DNA of 64,000 nt, from assembly GCA_017437095.1 (NCBI GenBank), contig JAFSBW010000033.1, positions 18,584 to 82,583 of the forward strand. The letters run 5' to 3'. The translations under genes and the position numbers were made by a program. Every line of letters begins with the position of its first letter. Position 1 is the stretch's first letter. Below are positions 14,471 to 21,897 of the stretch, piece after piece. This DNA is from Oscillospiraceae bacterium (GTDB lineage Bacteria > Bacillota > Clostridia > Oscillospirales > Oscillospiraceae). The notes beneath the pieces were generated by a model. It did no database searches. It was not told the origin of the DNA and saw nothing but the letters and a program-made list of their open reading frames with translations.

Positions 14471-16051
14471 ATGAAGATCCTATATAAAAACGGCCTGGTG
14501 TACGACGGCACCGGCGCTGCGCCCCAAATTGGGGATGTACTTACCCAAGACGGCCGCATTCTTGCTGTAGGCAATTTGGGCCAGGCAGAAGCCGACCGGG
14601 TGATCGACTGCACCGGCCTGAGCATTGCCCCCGGCTTTATCGATGCCCATTCCCATAACGACTTTTTCTGCGATTACGACGATGCCGAGCGGTATTTTAT
14701 CCCCTTTATCCGCCAGGGCATTACCACCCAGATCACCGGCAACTGCGGCTTCTCTCCCTTTGGCGTGGAAGCGGATTCCCCTCATGCCGGCGTAGTTGGC
14801 GCAGGGCTTTTCGCTACCAAAAACCCCGGCAGCTTCCGCTCCTTCTGCGAAAACAACAAAGGCAAGCTCTATGTAAATATCGTGCCCCTGATCGGCCACG
14901 GAACTGCCCGCATCGGTGTCAGCGGCCTTGACCCCAAGCCCATGGATGCCGCAGGCATTGCCAAAATGGAAGCCGCTGTAGCCGAAGCTATGGAAAACGG
15001 CGCGTTTGGCGGCAGCTTCGGCTTTATGTACGAGCCGGGCATGTATGCCAAGACCGATGAGCTGGTAGCCTTCGCTTCCGCGGTGGCTAAATATGACGGC
15101 ATCGTTACCGTTCACCCCCGGGCAAATTCCGCGGTGGCCCTGGGCTATTCCCTGCTCAAGCGCAACCATATCGAGATCGCTCTGGACGAGGTGATCGACA
15201 TTATGGAGCGCTCCAAATGCCGCATGGAGTATTCCCACCTGATCTTTGTAGGCACATCCTCCTGGAAATGTATCGACCCCATGCTGAAAAAGTTCTATGA
15301 CTACCGGGCCAAGGGCTACGAGATCGCCTACGATAACTACTCTATGACCTACGGCGCTTCTGTGATCACAGTCATCTGCCCGCCCTGGTACATGGCGCTG
15401 ACCGACAAGCAGAAGCACTCCGCCTTTAACCGGCTAAAGCTGCGCACGGTGATCAATGTAACCCGCAAGCTGCTGGGCCTGGATTATAAGGACATTACCA
15501 TAGCTTACATCAACGACGAGCCTAAATACAAGGCCTATGAGGGCCGCAATGTGGCCGAGATCGCCAAGGCCGAGGGCAAGGATTGCCTGGATCTTTACCT
15601 GGAGCTGATCGATGCCTCCAAGGGCGCAGGCAGCGTTTACCTGGATAAATACTACAACGATGAGCTGATCCGCAGGCTCATGGAAGACGAGCTTAGCATA
15701 TTCATGACCGATGCCTGGCTGGAGCCCAAGGGCGTGCAGAACGGCGCAGCCTTCCAGGGCTTCCCCAATTTCCTGCTGAAAGCCCAGCAATACGGCATCC
15801 CCATGGAAAAGGTGATCCACAAAATGACGGGCAAGACCGCCCAGCGCTTTGGCATACGGGAGCGGGGCACCCTGACACCGGGCAACTGGGCGGATATTAC
15901 GGTATTCGATCCCAACGGCCTGAAGGTATTCCCCGATGAGCCGGGCCGCAGCGCCGAGGGCATCCGCTATGTGGCAGTAAACGGCCAGCTGGCCGTGGAC
16001 AACGGCCAGTACATTACCCAGCAAGGCGGCCAGATCCTTTTGAAAAAGTAA
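14471..16051 (+). CDS. N-acyl-D-amino-acid deacylase family amidohydrolase
   Basis: A 526-residue zinc hydrolase of the D-aminoacylase branch, which removes acyl groups from N-acyl-D-amino acids or related amides. Metal ligands and family marks: PGFIDAHSHND (HxH, about 58-65), GNCGFSPFG (about 95), YEPGMYA with TVHPR (about 175-215), and an ending TPGNWADITVFDP typical of the composite beta sandwich. The first residues KILYKNGLVYDGTG form the N-terminal sandwich strand. AGGAGGA sits before the ATG. It is a single gene, which fits scavenging of D-amino-acid amides from wall turnover; the exact substrate is unknown. Confidence 0.87.
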   Translation: MKILYKNGLVYDGTGAAPQIGDVLTQDGRILAVGNLGQAEADRVIDCTGLSIAPGFIDAHSHNDFFCDYDDAERYFIPFIRQGITTQITGNCGFSPFGVEADSPHAGVVGAGLFATKNPGSFRSFCENNKGKLYVNIVPLIGHGTARIGVSGLDPKPMDAAGIAKMEAAVAEAMENGAFGGSFGFMYEPGMYAKTDELVAFASAVAKYDGIVTVHPRANSAVALGYSLLKRNHIEIALDEVIDIMERSKCRMEYSHLIFVGTSSWKCIDPMLKKFYDYRAKGYEIAYDNYSMTYGASVITVICPPWYMALTDKQKHSAFNRLKLRTVINVTRKLLGLDYKDITIAYINDEPKYKAYEGRNVAEIAKAEGKDCLDLYLELIDASKGAGSVYLDKYYNDELIRRLMEDELSIFMTDAWLEPKGVQNGAAFQGFPNFLLKAQQYGIPMEKVIHKMTGKTAQRFGIRERGTLTPGNWADITVFDPNGLKVFPDEPGRSAEGIRYVAVNGQLAVDNGQYITQQGGQILLKK

Positions 16052-16121
16052 GGCTATTGCCCCGGTACAGTAGAATACAGTTTTTCAGGGAACAGCCCAA
16101 TCGCGCTGTTCCCTGATATTT

Positions 16122-16176
16122 TTTGCAAAGCGCACTTGACAATTTTTGCAAAGTATGCTATGCTTTATTTGCAAAG
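16122..16176 (+). promoter_or_regulatory. Array of three TTTGCAAAG sites at 23-bp spacing
   Basis: TTTGCAAAG occurs at 16122-16130, 16145-16153 and 16168-16176, that is every 23 bp. A partial fourth (TTTGCAG) lies at 16188. The second lies within the promoter spacer and the third just after the -10 box, overlapping the near-palindrome GCAAAGTTAACTTAGC. It is a likely operator for the XRE protein encoded just downstream. Confidence 0.7.
16136..16164 (+). promoter_or_regulatory. Promoter of the XRE-membrane protein-peptidase unit
   Basis: TTGACA, 17 bp, TATGCT, interleaved with the TTTGCAAAG sites. Confidence 0.8.
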
Positions 16177-16232
16177 TTAACTTAGCATTTGCAGCTGCCG
16201 GACGCGGCAGCCTGCAAGAAAAGGAGACTCTT

Positions 16233-16436
16233 ATGAAAACGAAGATCCGGGAGCTGCGCAAGCTCCACAAGCTTTCCCAGGAGGAGCTGGCCGAGGCCGT
16301 TGGCACTACCCGCCAAACCATTACCTCTATCGAAGTCGGTAAATATATCGCTTCCCTCCCCCTGGCATACAAAATTGCCCGCTATTTCGGGCTGACCATT
16401 GAAGAAGTGTTCGACTTCTCAGATCTGGAGGATTAA
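16233..16436 (+). CDS. Small XRE-family repressor
   Basis: A 67-residue protein that is almost only the Cro/CI helix-turn-helix: IRELRKLHKLSQEELAEAVGTTRQTITSIEVGKYIASLPLAYKIARYFGLTIEEVF. ATG 16233 is set by AAGGAGA nine bases upstream. The subgroup (YozG-like) is commonly paired with a small membrane protein, as here: the next ATG is only three bases after the stop. It should bind its own promoter; the repeated TTTGCAAAG sites are the obvious candidates. Confidence 0.9.
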   Translation: MKTKIRELRKLHKLSQEELAEAVGTTRQTITSIEVGKYIASLPLAYKIARYFGLTIEEVFDFSDLED

Positions 16437-16439
16437 ACC

Positions 16440-16910
16440 ATGAAACAATACAAAGAAAAACTCAAGCTGGAAAACCGTATCATTGTCGTCTGCATTGCGC
16501 TTTTGAGCGCATTTATCGTTCTTTCCATCCTGGCAGAAGCGGAGATCATCTCCTTTTTGCGGCCCGTTGCCGGGGATGAGCACTGGCAAAGCAAGTGGCG
16601 GGGCTTCATCGCCGGAGCAAGCGGCGGTGTTTTGGGGCTGATGGTGTTTGGCCTGATCCAAAACACCCGGGCTTTGCGCAACGAGAAGAAGCTGAAGGAG
16701 CTTTATATCGCCGCCCATGACGAGCGCCAGATCCAGATTCTTACTACCGCCCGGTCCGCCGCCACCCAGACCTTCCTGCTGATTGGTCTGGTCGCCGGGG
16801 TGATCGCCGGCTATTTCAACCCCACTGTAAGCATTACCATCCTGGCCTGCGTGGTAGCCCACAGCCTGATCTCCATGGGCTTTGCCTTCTACTACCGCAA
16901 GAAATACTAA
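16440..16910 (+). CDS. Four-helix membrane protein paired with XRE regulator
   Basis: 156 residues with membrane helices at about 14-34, 52-74, 105-125 and 130-150, and a charged cytoplasmic stretch RNEKKLKELYIAAHDERQ between helices 2 and 3. The AHDERQ-x-I segment is typical of the DUF2178/DUF3796-like proteins found beside small XRE repressors in Firmicutes. Their role is unknown; membrane sensing of stress and release of the repressor is often suggested but not shown. It sits in an operon with genes on both sides. Confidence 0.75.
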   Translation: MKQYKEKLKLENRIIVVCIALLSAFIVLSILAEAEIISFLRPVAGDEHWQSKWRGFIAGASGGVLGLMVFGLIQNTRALRNEKKLKELYIAAHDERQIQILTTARSAATQTFLLIGLVAGVIAGYFNPTVSITILACVVAHSLISMGFAFYYRKKY

Positions 16911-16925
16911 ACCCTGGAGGCTGCT

Positions 16926-17840
16926 ATGGAGCTGTTAGAAAGAGAGATCCTGGAAAAATACCAGGTAAGAAAGACAAAAGCCCAGAAAGAGGCTTTTATA
17001 AGCTACCTGCAAGGCCATTTCCCGGCGCTGAAAACGGAGGACTGCTCCTCCCCTGCCGGCAAGAATCTGGTTTTGGGGGATACGGACACAGCCCAGGTGC
17101 TGCTTACCGCCCACTATGATACCTGCATCCGCAGCTTCTTCCCCAACCTGATGATTCCCCTGCGCCCCGGGCTGAAGGTGCTGTACGGCGTGCTGATCAT
17201 TTTGCCCATGCTGGTATTTTCCCTGCTGGCAGGCTACCTTGTCTACCGGCTTACCGGCATTTATGATCTTTTCCTGCCTGTATATCTTGCAGTGTATTTT
17301 CTGCTGTTTGGCCTGAAGTTCCTCTGGGGCAGGGCCAACCCCCACACCGTCAACGATAATACCTCCGGTGTACTTACAGCTCTGCGCATCTGGCGCAGCC
17401 TGACCCCTGAGCAGCAGGCAAAAGCCGCCGTTGTCCTCTTTGACAATGAGGAAAAGGGCTGCAAAGGCTCCAAATGGTTTAATTCTCAGCGCAAAGAAGC
17501 TATGGAAAACAAGCTGGTATTAAACTTTGACTGTGTGGGCGACGGCGACCATTTTATCCTGGTGGCTGCCCAGGATGCCGAAGCCAGCCATGGCGAAGCT
17601 TTAAAAGCCAGCTTCTGCCCCACCGAAAGCAAAGCCGTTACCTTCGCCAGCGCCAAAAAAGCTTCCCTCTCTTCCGACCAAAAGAACTTTAAACGGGGCG
17701 TAGGCATCGCCGCCATGCACGAGCATAAGCTGCTAAAGCTCTGCTGCGGCCGCATCCACACCCCCAAGGATACCGTGCTGCAAGCAGAAAACATCGACTA
17801 CCTCACCGGCGCCGCCTGCCGCTTTCTGGATACGCTGTAA
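16926..17840 (+). CDS. M28-family metallopeptidase with inserted membrane hairpin
   Basis: A 304-residue aminopeptidase-like protein with the di-zinc ligand set: H in TAHYDT (about 63), D in VNDNTSG (about 144), EE in FDNEEKG (175-176), D in NFDCVG (202) and H in RIHTPKD (about 282). Two membrane helices (about 85-105 and 115-133) are inserted between the first two ligands, tethering the catalytic domain to the inner face. It is third in the XRE unit, 15 bp after the membrane protein. The M28 call is firm; the substrate is unknown. Confidence 0.85.
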   Translation: MELLEREILEKYQVRKTKAQKEAFISYLQGHFPALKTEDCSSPAGKNLVLGDTDTAQVLLTAHYDTCIRSFFPNLMIPLRPGLKVLYGVLIILPMLVFSLLAGYLVYRLTGIYDLFLPVYLAVYFLLFGLKFLWGRANPHTVNDNTSGVLTALRIWRSLTPEQQAKAAVVLFDNEEKGCKGSKWFNSQRKEAMENKLVLNFDCVGDGDHFILVAAQDAEASHGEALKASFCPTESKAVTFASAKKASLSSDQKNFKRGVGIAAMHEHKLLKLCCGRIHTPKDTVLQAENIDYLTGAACRFLDTL

Positions 17841-17844
17841 CTGT

Positions 17845-17880
17845 AAAAAACGCCCCCAAAGGAACGCCTTTGGGGGCGAT
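17845..17880. terminator. Bidirectional terminator between convergent genes
   Basis: CGCCCCCAAAGG stem (17851-17862 with 17867-17878), with AAAAAA on the left side serving the leftward unit. Confidence 0.8.
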
Positions 17881-17883
17881 ATG

Positions 17884-18870
17884 CTATTTCTCTGAATTGG
17901 AGCCTTTGCGGTTCAGCAAAGAGAATATGAGCGCTGTAATACCCCCGGATGCCATAACAATCAGAATATCAGCCGGGGCTAAAACGATCCCTGGGATGCT
18001 GTTGAAAACAAATCCTTCGCCAAAGCTGTACAAATGTCCGTTGAGTAGGATCATTTCTCCAATATACATAAGCAGCGTCATTGCGCCAGCTACAATTGAC
18101 GGGATCCAAATAGAAACGAACCTGCATCTTCCTAAAAGAAAAGAGCCAACAAATACACCGGATGTAACCCCTAAAAGGATAAAGAAAACCGCCATTAAAG
18201 CAGCAGACAATGCGGATACCTGAATACTGCCATCTCTCCAAAAGGCTGTGAAACAGGCAAGAATGCACAGACCCAGAAAAACGAAGGAACAAACCGACTG
18301 TAAGATCAAGGATTTCAGACGTTTCTTCTCCCCAGTCTTTACCAACTGGCCGAAGCCGTATAAGCAGTTTAAAACTGTAATGATCAGCACAGCAGAAATA
18401 ACATAAAAATGCAGCTTAAACGCAGGGTTATATTCTCCCATTAAGATATCCACAGCGGTTTGTGTCTTGTATGTCGTTACGGTTTCGCCCCAGCCTTCCG
18501 GCGGCACATAACACATATACATCTGCCAATCTTCCAGCCTTGTAACGGTTTGTGCTGTGGTTACAACAACTCTCCGCTCAAACAGCAGCTCCGCCGCAAA
18601 GAATACGACCATGGCTGCCGCGACGCCACCTGCAAGGGCAAACCGTTTAAACAGCTTGATGCACAGAGGCATTAACAAGGCGCCAACAATGATTGCAACG
18701 CTGATGGGCGTGTAGGGAATGATGTATTTGGGATAGTTCTCTTTCATCACAGTTCCATCCGCGATCATATCGCTAATTACCCGGATACCCATTGATAACG
18801 GATAGTATGATGCGATCAAAACACCGATGCAGCAAAGCAGATAATACCGGCTAAACTGATTATTTTTCAT
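17884..18870 (-). CDS. Polytopic membrane protein of the BlaI-BlaR1 operon
   Basis: A 328-residue protein with about eight membrane helices and an extracellular loop around residues 90-150 (RLEDWQMYMCYVPPEGWGETV). ATG 18870 is chosen for AAGGAGA eight bases upstream. I do not recognise the family. It lies 13 bp behind the M56 peptidase gene and so belongs to the BlaI-controlled operon. It could be an accessory sensor, a transporter or the effector. There is no transport ATPase motif and no signature residue pattern. Confidence 0.7.
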   Translation of the reverse strand: MKNNQFSRYYLLCCIGVLIASYYPLSMGIRVISDMIADGTVMKENYPKYIIPYTPISVAIIVGALLMPLCIKLFKRFALAGGVAAAMVVFFAAELLFERRVVVTTAQTVTRLEDWQMYMCYVPPEGWGETVTTYKTQTAVDILMGEYNPAFKLHFYVISAVLIITVLNCLYGFGQLVKTGEKKRLKSLILQSVCSFVFLGLCILACFTAFWRDGSIQVSALSAALMAVFFILLGVTSGVFVGSFLLGRCRFVSIWIPSIVAGAMTLLMYIGEMILLNGHLYSFGEGFVFNSIPGIVLAPADILIVMASGGITALIFSLLNRKGSNSEK

Positions 18871-18883
18871 ATGTATTCTCCTT

Positions 18884-19798
18884 TCAGCCTGCATTTGTCA
18901 GCAATACATAGAAAATAACGCCGATCAATGCAATGAATACCGCAAGTGACAACCGGGTCATTTTCTTAAAAGACAGAATATTTTCGATCCGTGTACGGAT
19001 CCTTGCGCCGCCAAAGGCCGAAGCAAAAACAGTTGTTCCTTGCTTGCTTTCCAGCAAGGATAACGCATATTCCTTTGCGCGATTTTTGCCCAATTGGGCA
19101 ACCACACGCTCGTCGCAGGCCAGTTCCAGATCCGCAAGAAATTCTTTTAAGAACAACCAACAAAAGGGGTTAAACCAATGCACCGCAACTACGGCAAAGG
19201 CTGCCATTCGCCACAGATTGTCCAAGCTTCGAATATGTGCTTTTTCGTGGAGTATCACAAGGTCATTATTGCTGTCTTTAAGCAATGCTGGCAAAACGAT
19301 TTTTGGCCTTACAATCCCGTACACCGCCGGGGATATTACTTTCGGCGAAGTGTAAATATTCTCTTTCAGGTGTGTGGCGTCTTTCATCTCGCAAAGCGTT
19401 GATATATATGTAACTGCCAGCAGCAAAATAATAGCCAAAGAAACAATGATCCAAATAACAGAAGCCACGCCGAAGATATTCTCAAGAATGTTTTCTTTGT
19501 AAGTTATGGGAAAATACGAGTCCGCTGCCATCAGACTATTTGTCATGGAAAAAGCCAATTCCTCCGCTGGTTGATATACAACAACGGTCTTTGTGGTAAT
19601 TCTGGATAATAGGGACATCAGGCTATATGGGCTGTTCATCCCTATAGGAAAGGCCATTCGCAGAAATGGGATCATCCAAAGAAAAACAGTTATCCTTCTT
19701 GGGAGTTTTTTTATGGCTCTAACAAGCATAACGAGCCCACCGGTTATGGCTGCTGTTATGCTCATATTGAATACCCAATAAAATACTTCCTGTAGCAT
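18884..19798 (-). CDS. BlaR1/MecR1-type M56 membrane metallopeptidase without sensor domain
   Basis: A 304-residue protein with membrane helices at about 10-28, 38-52, 110-130 and 283-301. The gluzincin site HEKAH is at 184-188 and the distal ELACDE at 225-230, with a zinc-ligand Glu. BlaR1 proteins cleave, or cause cleavage of, the BlaI repressor after an outside signal. This one ends right after the last helix and lacks the penicillin-binding sensor, so the signal is probably not a beta-lactam bound in cis. It lies four bases behind the BlaI gene. Confidence 0.87.
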   Translation of the reverse strand: MLQEVFYWVFNMSITAAITGGLVMLVRAIKKLPRRITVFLWMIPFLRMAFPIGMNSPYSLMSLLSRITTKTVVVYQPAEELAFSMTNSLMAADSYFPITYKENILENIFGVASVIWIIVSLAIILLLAVTYISTLCEMKDATHLKENIYTSPKVISPAVYGIVRPKIVLPALLKDSNNDLVILHEKAHIRSLDNLWRMAAFAVVAVHWFNPFCWLFLKEFLADLELACDERVVAQLGKNRAKEYALSLLESKQGTTVFASAFGGARIRTRIENILSFKKMTRLSLAVFIALIGVIFYVLLTNAG

Positions 19799-19802
19799 AA
19801 GC

Positions 19803-20159
19803 TCACCTGTTTTCGATCAAATCCCGCAGCGCACTGATCTCCTCTTCGGATAGCGGCTCATCCTCAAGCAAGGCAGAAAACAACGCTTTGCGAGAGCCTC
19901 CAAACATTTTCTTTACAAGAGAAACTGCTTCCACCTTTTGCATTTGATTCTGCGATACCAGCGGTGTGCAAATAAAGCCCGGGTCCTGGCGCTGAATGAA
20001 GCCTTTTGCTTCCAGTTTTTTAATAACCGTATAAGTAGTATTTTTATTCCAACCAATGGTGTCGGCAGCGATCATACTGATTTCTTTTGCCGAAATAGGG
20101 TTCTTTGCCCAGATGATCTCCATCACCTTGGCTTCGCTTTCAAATAGTTTATCCTGCAT
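19803..20159 (-). CDS. BlaI/MecI/CopY family repressor
   Basis: A 118-residue winged-helix repressor: LFESEAKVMEIIWAKNPISAKEIS at the start, then NKNTTYTVIKKLEAKGFIQRQ for the recognition helix and wing. The C-terminal dimerisation half carries EEEISALRDLIEN. ATG 20159 follows GGAGG by six bases. Two tandem 18-bp dyads over its promoter (20173-20208) are the presumed operators. The repressor is expected to be inactivated by the neighbouring M56 peptidase. No beta-lactamase or PBP gene is nearby. Confidence 0.9.
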   Translation of the reverse strand: MQDKLFESEAKVMEIIWAKNPISAKEISMIAADTIGWNKNTTYTVIKKLEAKGFIQRQDPGFICTPLVSQNQMQKVEAVSLVKKMFGGSRKALFSALLEDEPLSEEEISALRDLIENR

Positions 20160-20172
20160 ATGAATCCTCCAC

Positions 20173-20219
20173 AGACTATTTCTGTAGTCTAGACTATCAC
20201 AATAGTCTGCCGTTGTCAA
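20173..20219 (-). promoter_or_regulatory. bla-type promoter with two tandem BlaI dyads
   Basis: AGACTA-N6-TAGTCT occurs twice in direct contact (20173-20190 and 20191-20208). The leftward promoter is TTGACA (20214-20219), 17 bp, TAGTCT (20191-20196), so the -10 box is one arm of the second dyad. Binding would block the polymerase directly. Confidence 0.85.
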
Positions 20220-20231
20220 TATCCAAAACAA

Positions 20232-20270
20232 AAAATGACAGCATCATCTTTCGAAGATACTGTCATTTTG
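20232..20270. terminator. Terminator after mgtE
   Basis: AAAATGACAG stem (20232-20241 with 20260-20269) with an inner ATCTT/AAGAT stem; T-rich on both exits. Confidence 0.75.
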
Positions 20271-20293
20271 TTTGTCGTATTCGATTCTTTGCA

Positions 20294-21670
20294 TTATACA
20301 CCCAGCAGGGTTTGGGCGAAGAGGAAATACACCAGCAGGGACAGGGCGTCCACGATGGTGGAGATAAAGGGGCTGGCCATAACGGCAGGGTCTAAATGCA
20401 CAGCCTTAGCCAGGATGGGCAGGCTGCAGCCAACGATCTTGGCGCACACTACCGTAACCGCCAAGGTAAGGCATACTACAGCATCTACCATCAGGGTAAT
20501 GTCGTAGTTGCCCATGAGCATTCTGTCCACCAGCCAGATCTTGCCGAAGCAAACCACAGCCAGGGCAATGCCGCACATCAAAGCCGTGCAGAACTCTTTC
20601 CACAGAATGCGGCCAATGTCCCGGAAGTCTACCTCGTCCAGGCTCAAAGCGCGGATGATGGTAACGGAAGACTGGCTGCCGGAGTTACCACCCGTACCCA
20701 TGAGCATGGGGATAAAGGCGGTCAGGGCTACCTGGGCAGCCAAAGCGCCTTCAAAAGCGGTAATGATCAGCCCCGTAAAGGTAGCCGATACCATCAGCAG
20801 CATCAGCCAGGGAATGCGGTTTTTGAAAAGATCCAGGGGCGTATTGCGCAGATAGGTCTTTTCCGAGGGGCTCATACCGCCCATCAGCTCCATATCCTCC
20901 GTGGCCTCATCCTGGATAACTTCGATGGCGTCGTCGAAGGTTACGATACCTACCATGCGGTCTTCCTTGTCCACCACGGGCAGGGCCAGGAAATGGTAAT
21001 GGCCCAGCATACGGGCTACCTCTTCCTGGTCGGTATGGGTGGTAACGGAGATCAGGTTGGTAAGCATAATGTCCTGGATCAGCATTTCATCGTCCTGGGC
21101 CAGGAGCAGATCCTTTACCGTAACCAGGCCGATGAGCTTACGGCCCTGGGTAACATAGCAGGTATAGATAGTCTCTTTGTCCACGCCCTGGCGGCGAATG
21201 CGAAGAATGCTCTCTTCTACCGTCATATCCGGGCGCAATGTAACATACTCCGTGGTCATAATAGAGCCGGCGGAGTTTTCCGGGTACTGCAAGATCTGGT
21301 TGATGGAGCTGCGCATCTCCGGGTCGGCATTTTTCAGGATACGCTTGACCACATTGGCAGGCATCTCCTCTACCAGGTCCGCCGCGTCGTCCACATACAG
21401 CTCCTGAAGCACTTCCTTCAGCTCGTTATCGGAAAAGCCCCGGATCAGCAGCTCCTGGGCCTCCGGCTCCATTTCTACAAAGGTCTCCGCCGCCTGCTCC
21501 TTGCGCAGCAGACGGAAAGCCAGAGGGATCTGGCTCTCTTCCAGCTCTTCGAAAATGCCTGCAATGTCGCTGGGATTCATGGTGGTAAGAATATCCCGCG
21601 CAGAGGCATACTTTTTTGCTGCCAGCATTTGCAGCAATGCTTTTTCTACGATCTCAAATCTTTCTGCCAT
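20294..21670 (-). CDS. mgtE: Magnesium transporter MgtE
   Basis: A Mg2+-selective channel gated by its own cytoplasmic Mg2+ sites, 458 residues, full length. The N-terminal superhelical domain (about 1-130) has MNPSDIAGIFEEL and DDAADLVEEMPANV. It is followed by two CBS domains (about 135-260; LRPDMTVEESI, LPVVDKEDRMVGIVTFDDAIEVI), a plug helix and five membrane helices with the family's FIPMLMGTGGNSGSQSS ion-path motif (about 336-352). AAGGAGG sits seven bases before the ATG. The leader contains a translated-looking 23-codon ORF (21699-21770), which suggests control beyond the promoter. Confidence 0.95.
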   Translation of the reverse strand: MAERFEIVEKALLQMLAAKKYASARDILTTMNPSDIAGIFEELEESQIPLAFRLLRKEQAAETFVEMEPEAQELLIRGFSDNELKEVLQELYVDDAADLVEEMPANVVKRILKNADPEMRSSINQILQYPENSAGSIMTTEYVTLRPDMTVEESILRIRRQGVDKETIYTCYVTQGRKLIGLVTVKDLLLAQDDEMLIQDIMLTNLISVTTHTDQEEVARMLGHYHFLALPVVDKEDRMVGIVTFDDAIEVIQDEATEDMELMGGMSPSEKTYLRNTPLDLFKNRIPWLMLLMVSATFTGLIITAFEGALAAQVALTAFIPMLMGTGGNSGSQSSVTIIRALSLDEVDFRDIGRILWKEFCTALMCGIALAVVCFGKIWLVDRMLMGNYDITLMVDAVVCLTLAVTVVCAKIVGCSLPILAKAVHLDPAVMASPFISTIVDALSLLVYFLFAQTLLGV

Positions 21671-21698
21671 AATTTCTCCTCCTTATAATGAGGCGAAG

Positions 21699-21770
21699 CT
21701 AATGGCCGGGGCCCACTACGGCCCGGCATCTACTTCGGCCCGGGTTTGCAGGGCTACTGTCGCTAGCCAT
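21699..21770 (-). CDS. Putative leader peptide upstream of mgtE
   Basis: ATG at 21770, 23 codons, TAG at 21699, 28 bases before the mgtE start. AAGGAGG sits seven bases before its ATG, as good as the mgtE site itself. The peptide begins MASDSSPANPGRSRCR and is rich in Pro, Gly, Ser and Arg. The 3' half of the ORF is very GC-rich and can form alternative GGGCC/GGCCC stems. A role in sensing magnesium or translation state is inference by analogy with the proline-rich MgtL leader of enteric mgtA; the sequences are not homologous by eye. Confidence 0.55.
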   Translation of the reverse strand: MASDSSPANPGRSRCRAVVGPGH

Positions 21771-21800
21771 AATGGTACCTCCTTAGATCAAGATAGTTTT

Positions 21801-21829
21801 ATTTTACCCCCGAAAAAGGGCAATGTCAA
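21801..21829 (-). promoter_or_regulatory. Promoter of the mgtE leader
   Basis: Leftward TTGACA, 17 bp, TAAAAT. The leader to mgtE is then about 125 nt. Confidence 0.82.
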
Positions 21830-21839
21830 CGCAGATTTC

Positions 21840-21868
21840 TTGAAAATCTATACAGATTATGCTATCAT
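21840..21868 (+). promoter_or_regulatory. Promoter of the DUF362-chromate transporter unit
   Basis: TTGAAA, 17 bp, TATCAT, 29 bp before the ATG. Confidence 0.72.
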
Positions 21869-21897
21869 GGTTTCATACAACAAAAGGAGGATAAACT

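Noticed and set aside
18884-20159. Beta-lactam resistance operon
   Set aside because: BlaI and BlaR1-like genes are present, but the peptidase has no penicillin-binding sensor and no beta-lactamase or PBP is encoded.
21671-21800. M-box magnesium riboswitch before mgtE
   Set aside because: The expected conserved M-box words and three-helix layout are not visible; a small ORF with a strong ribosome site occupies the leader instead.
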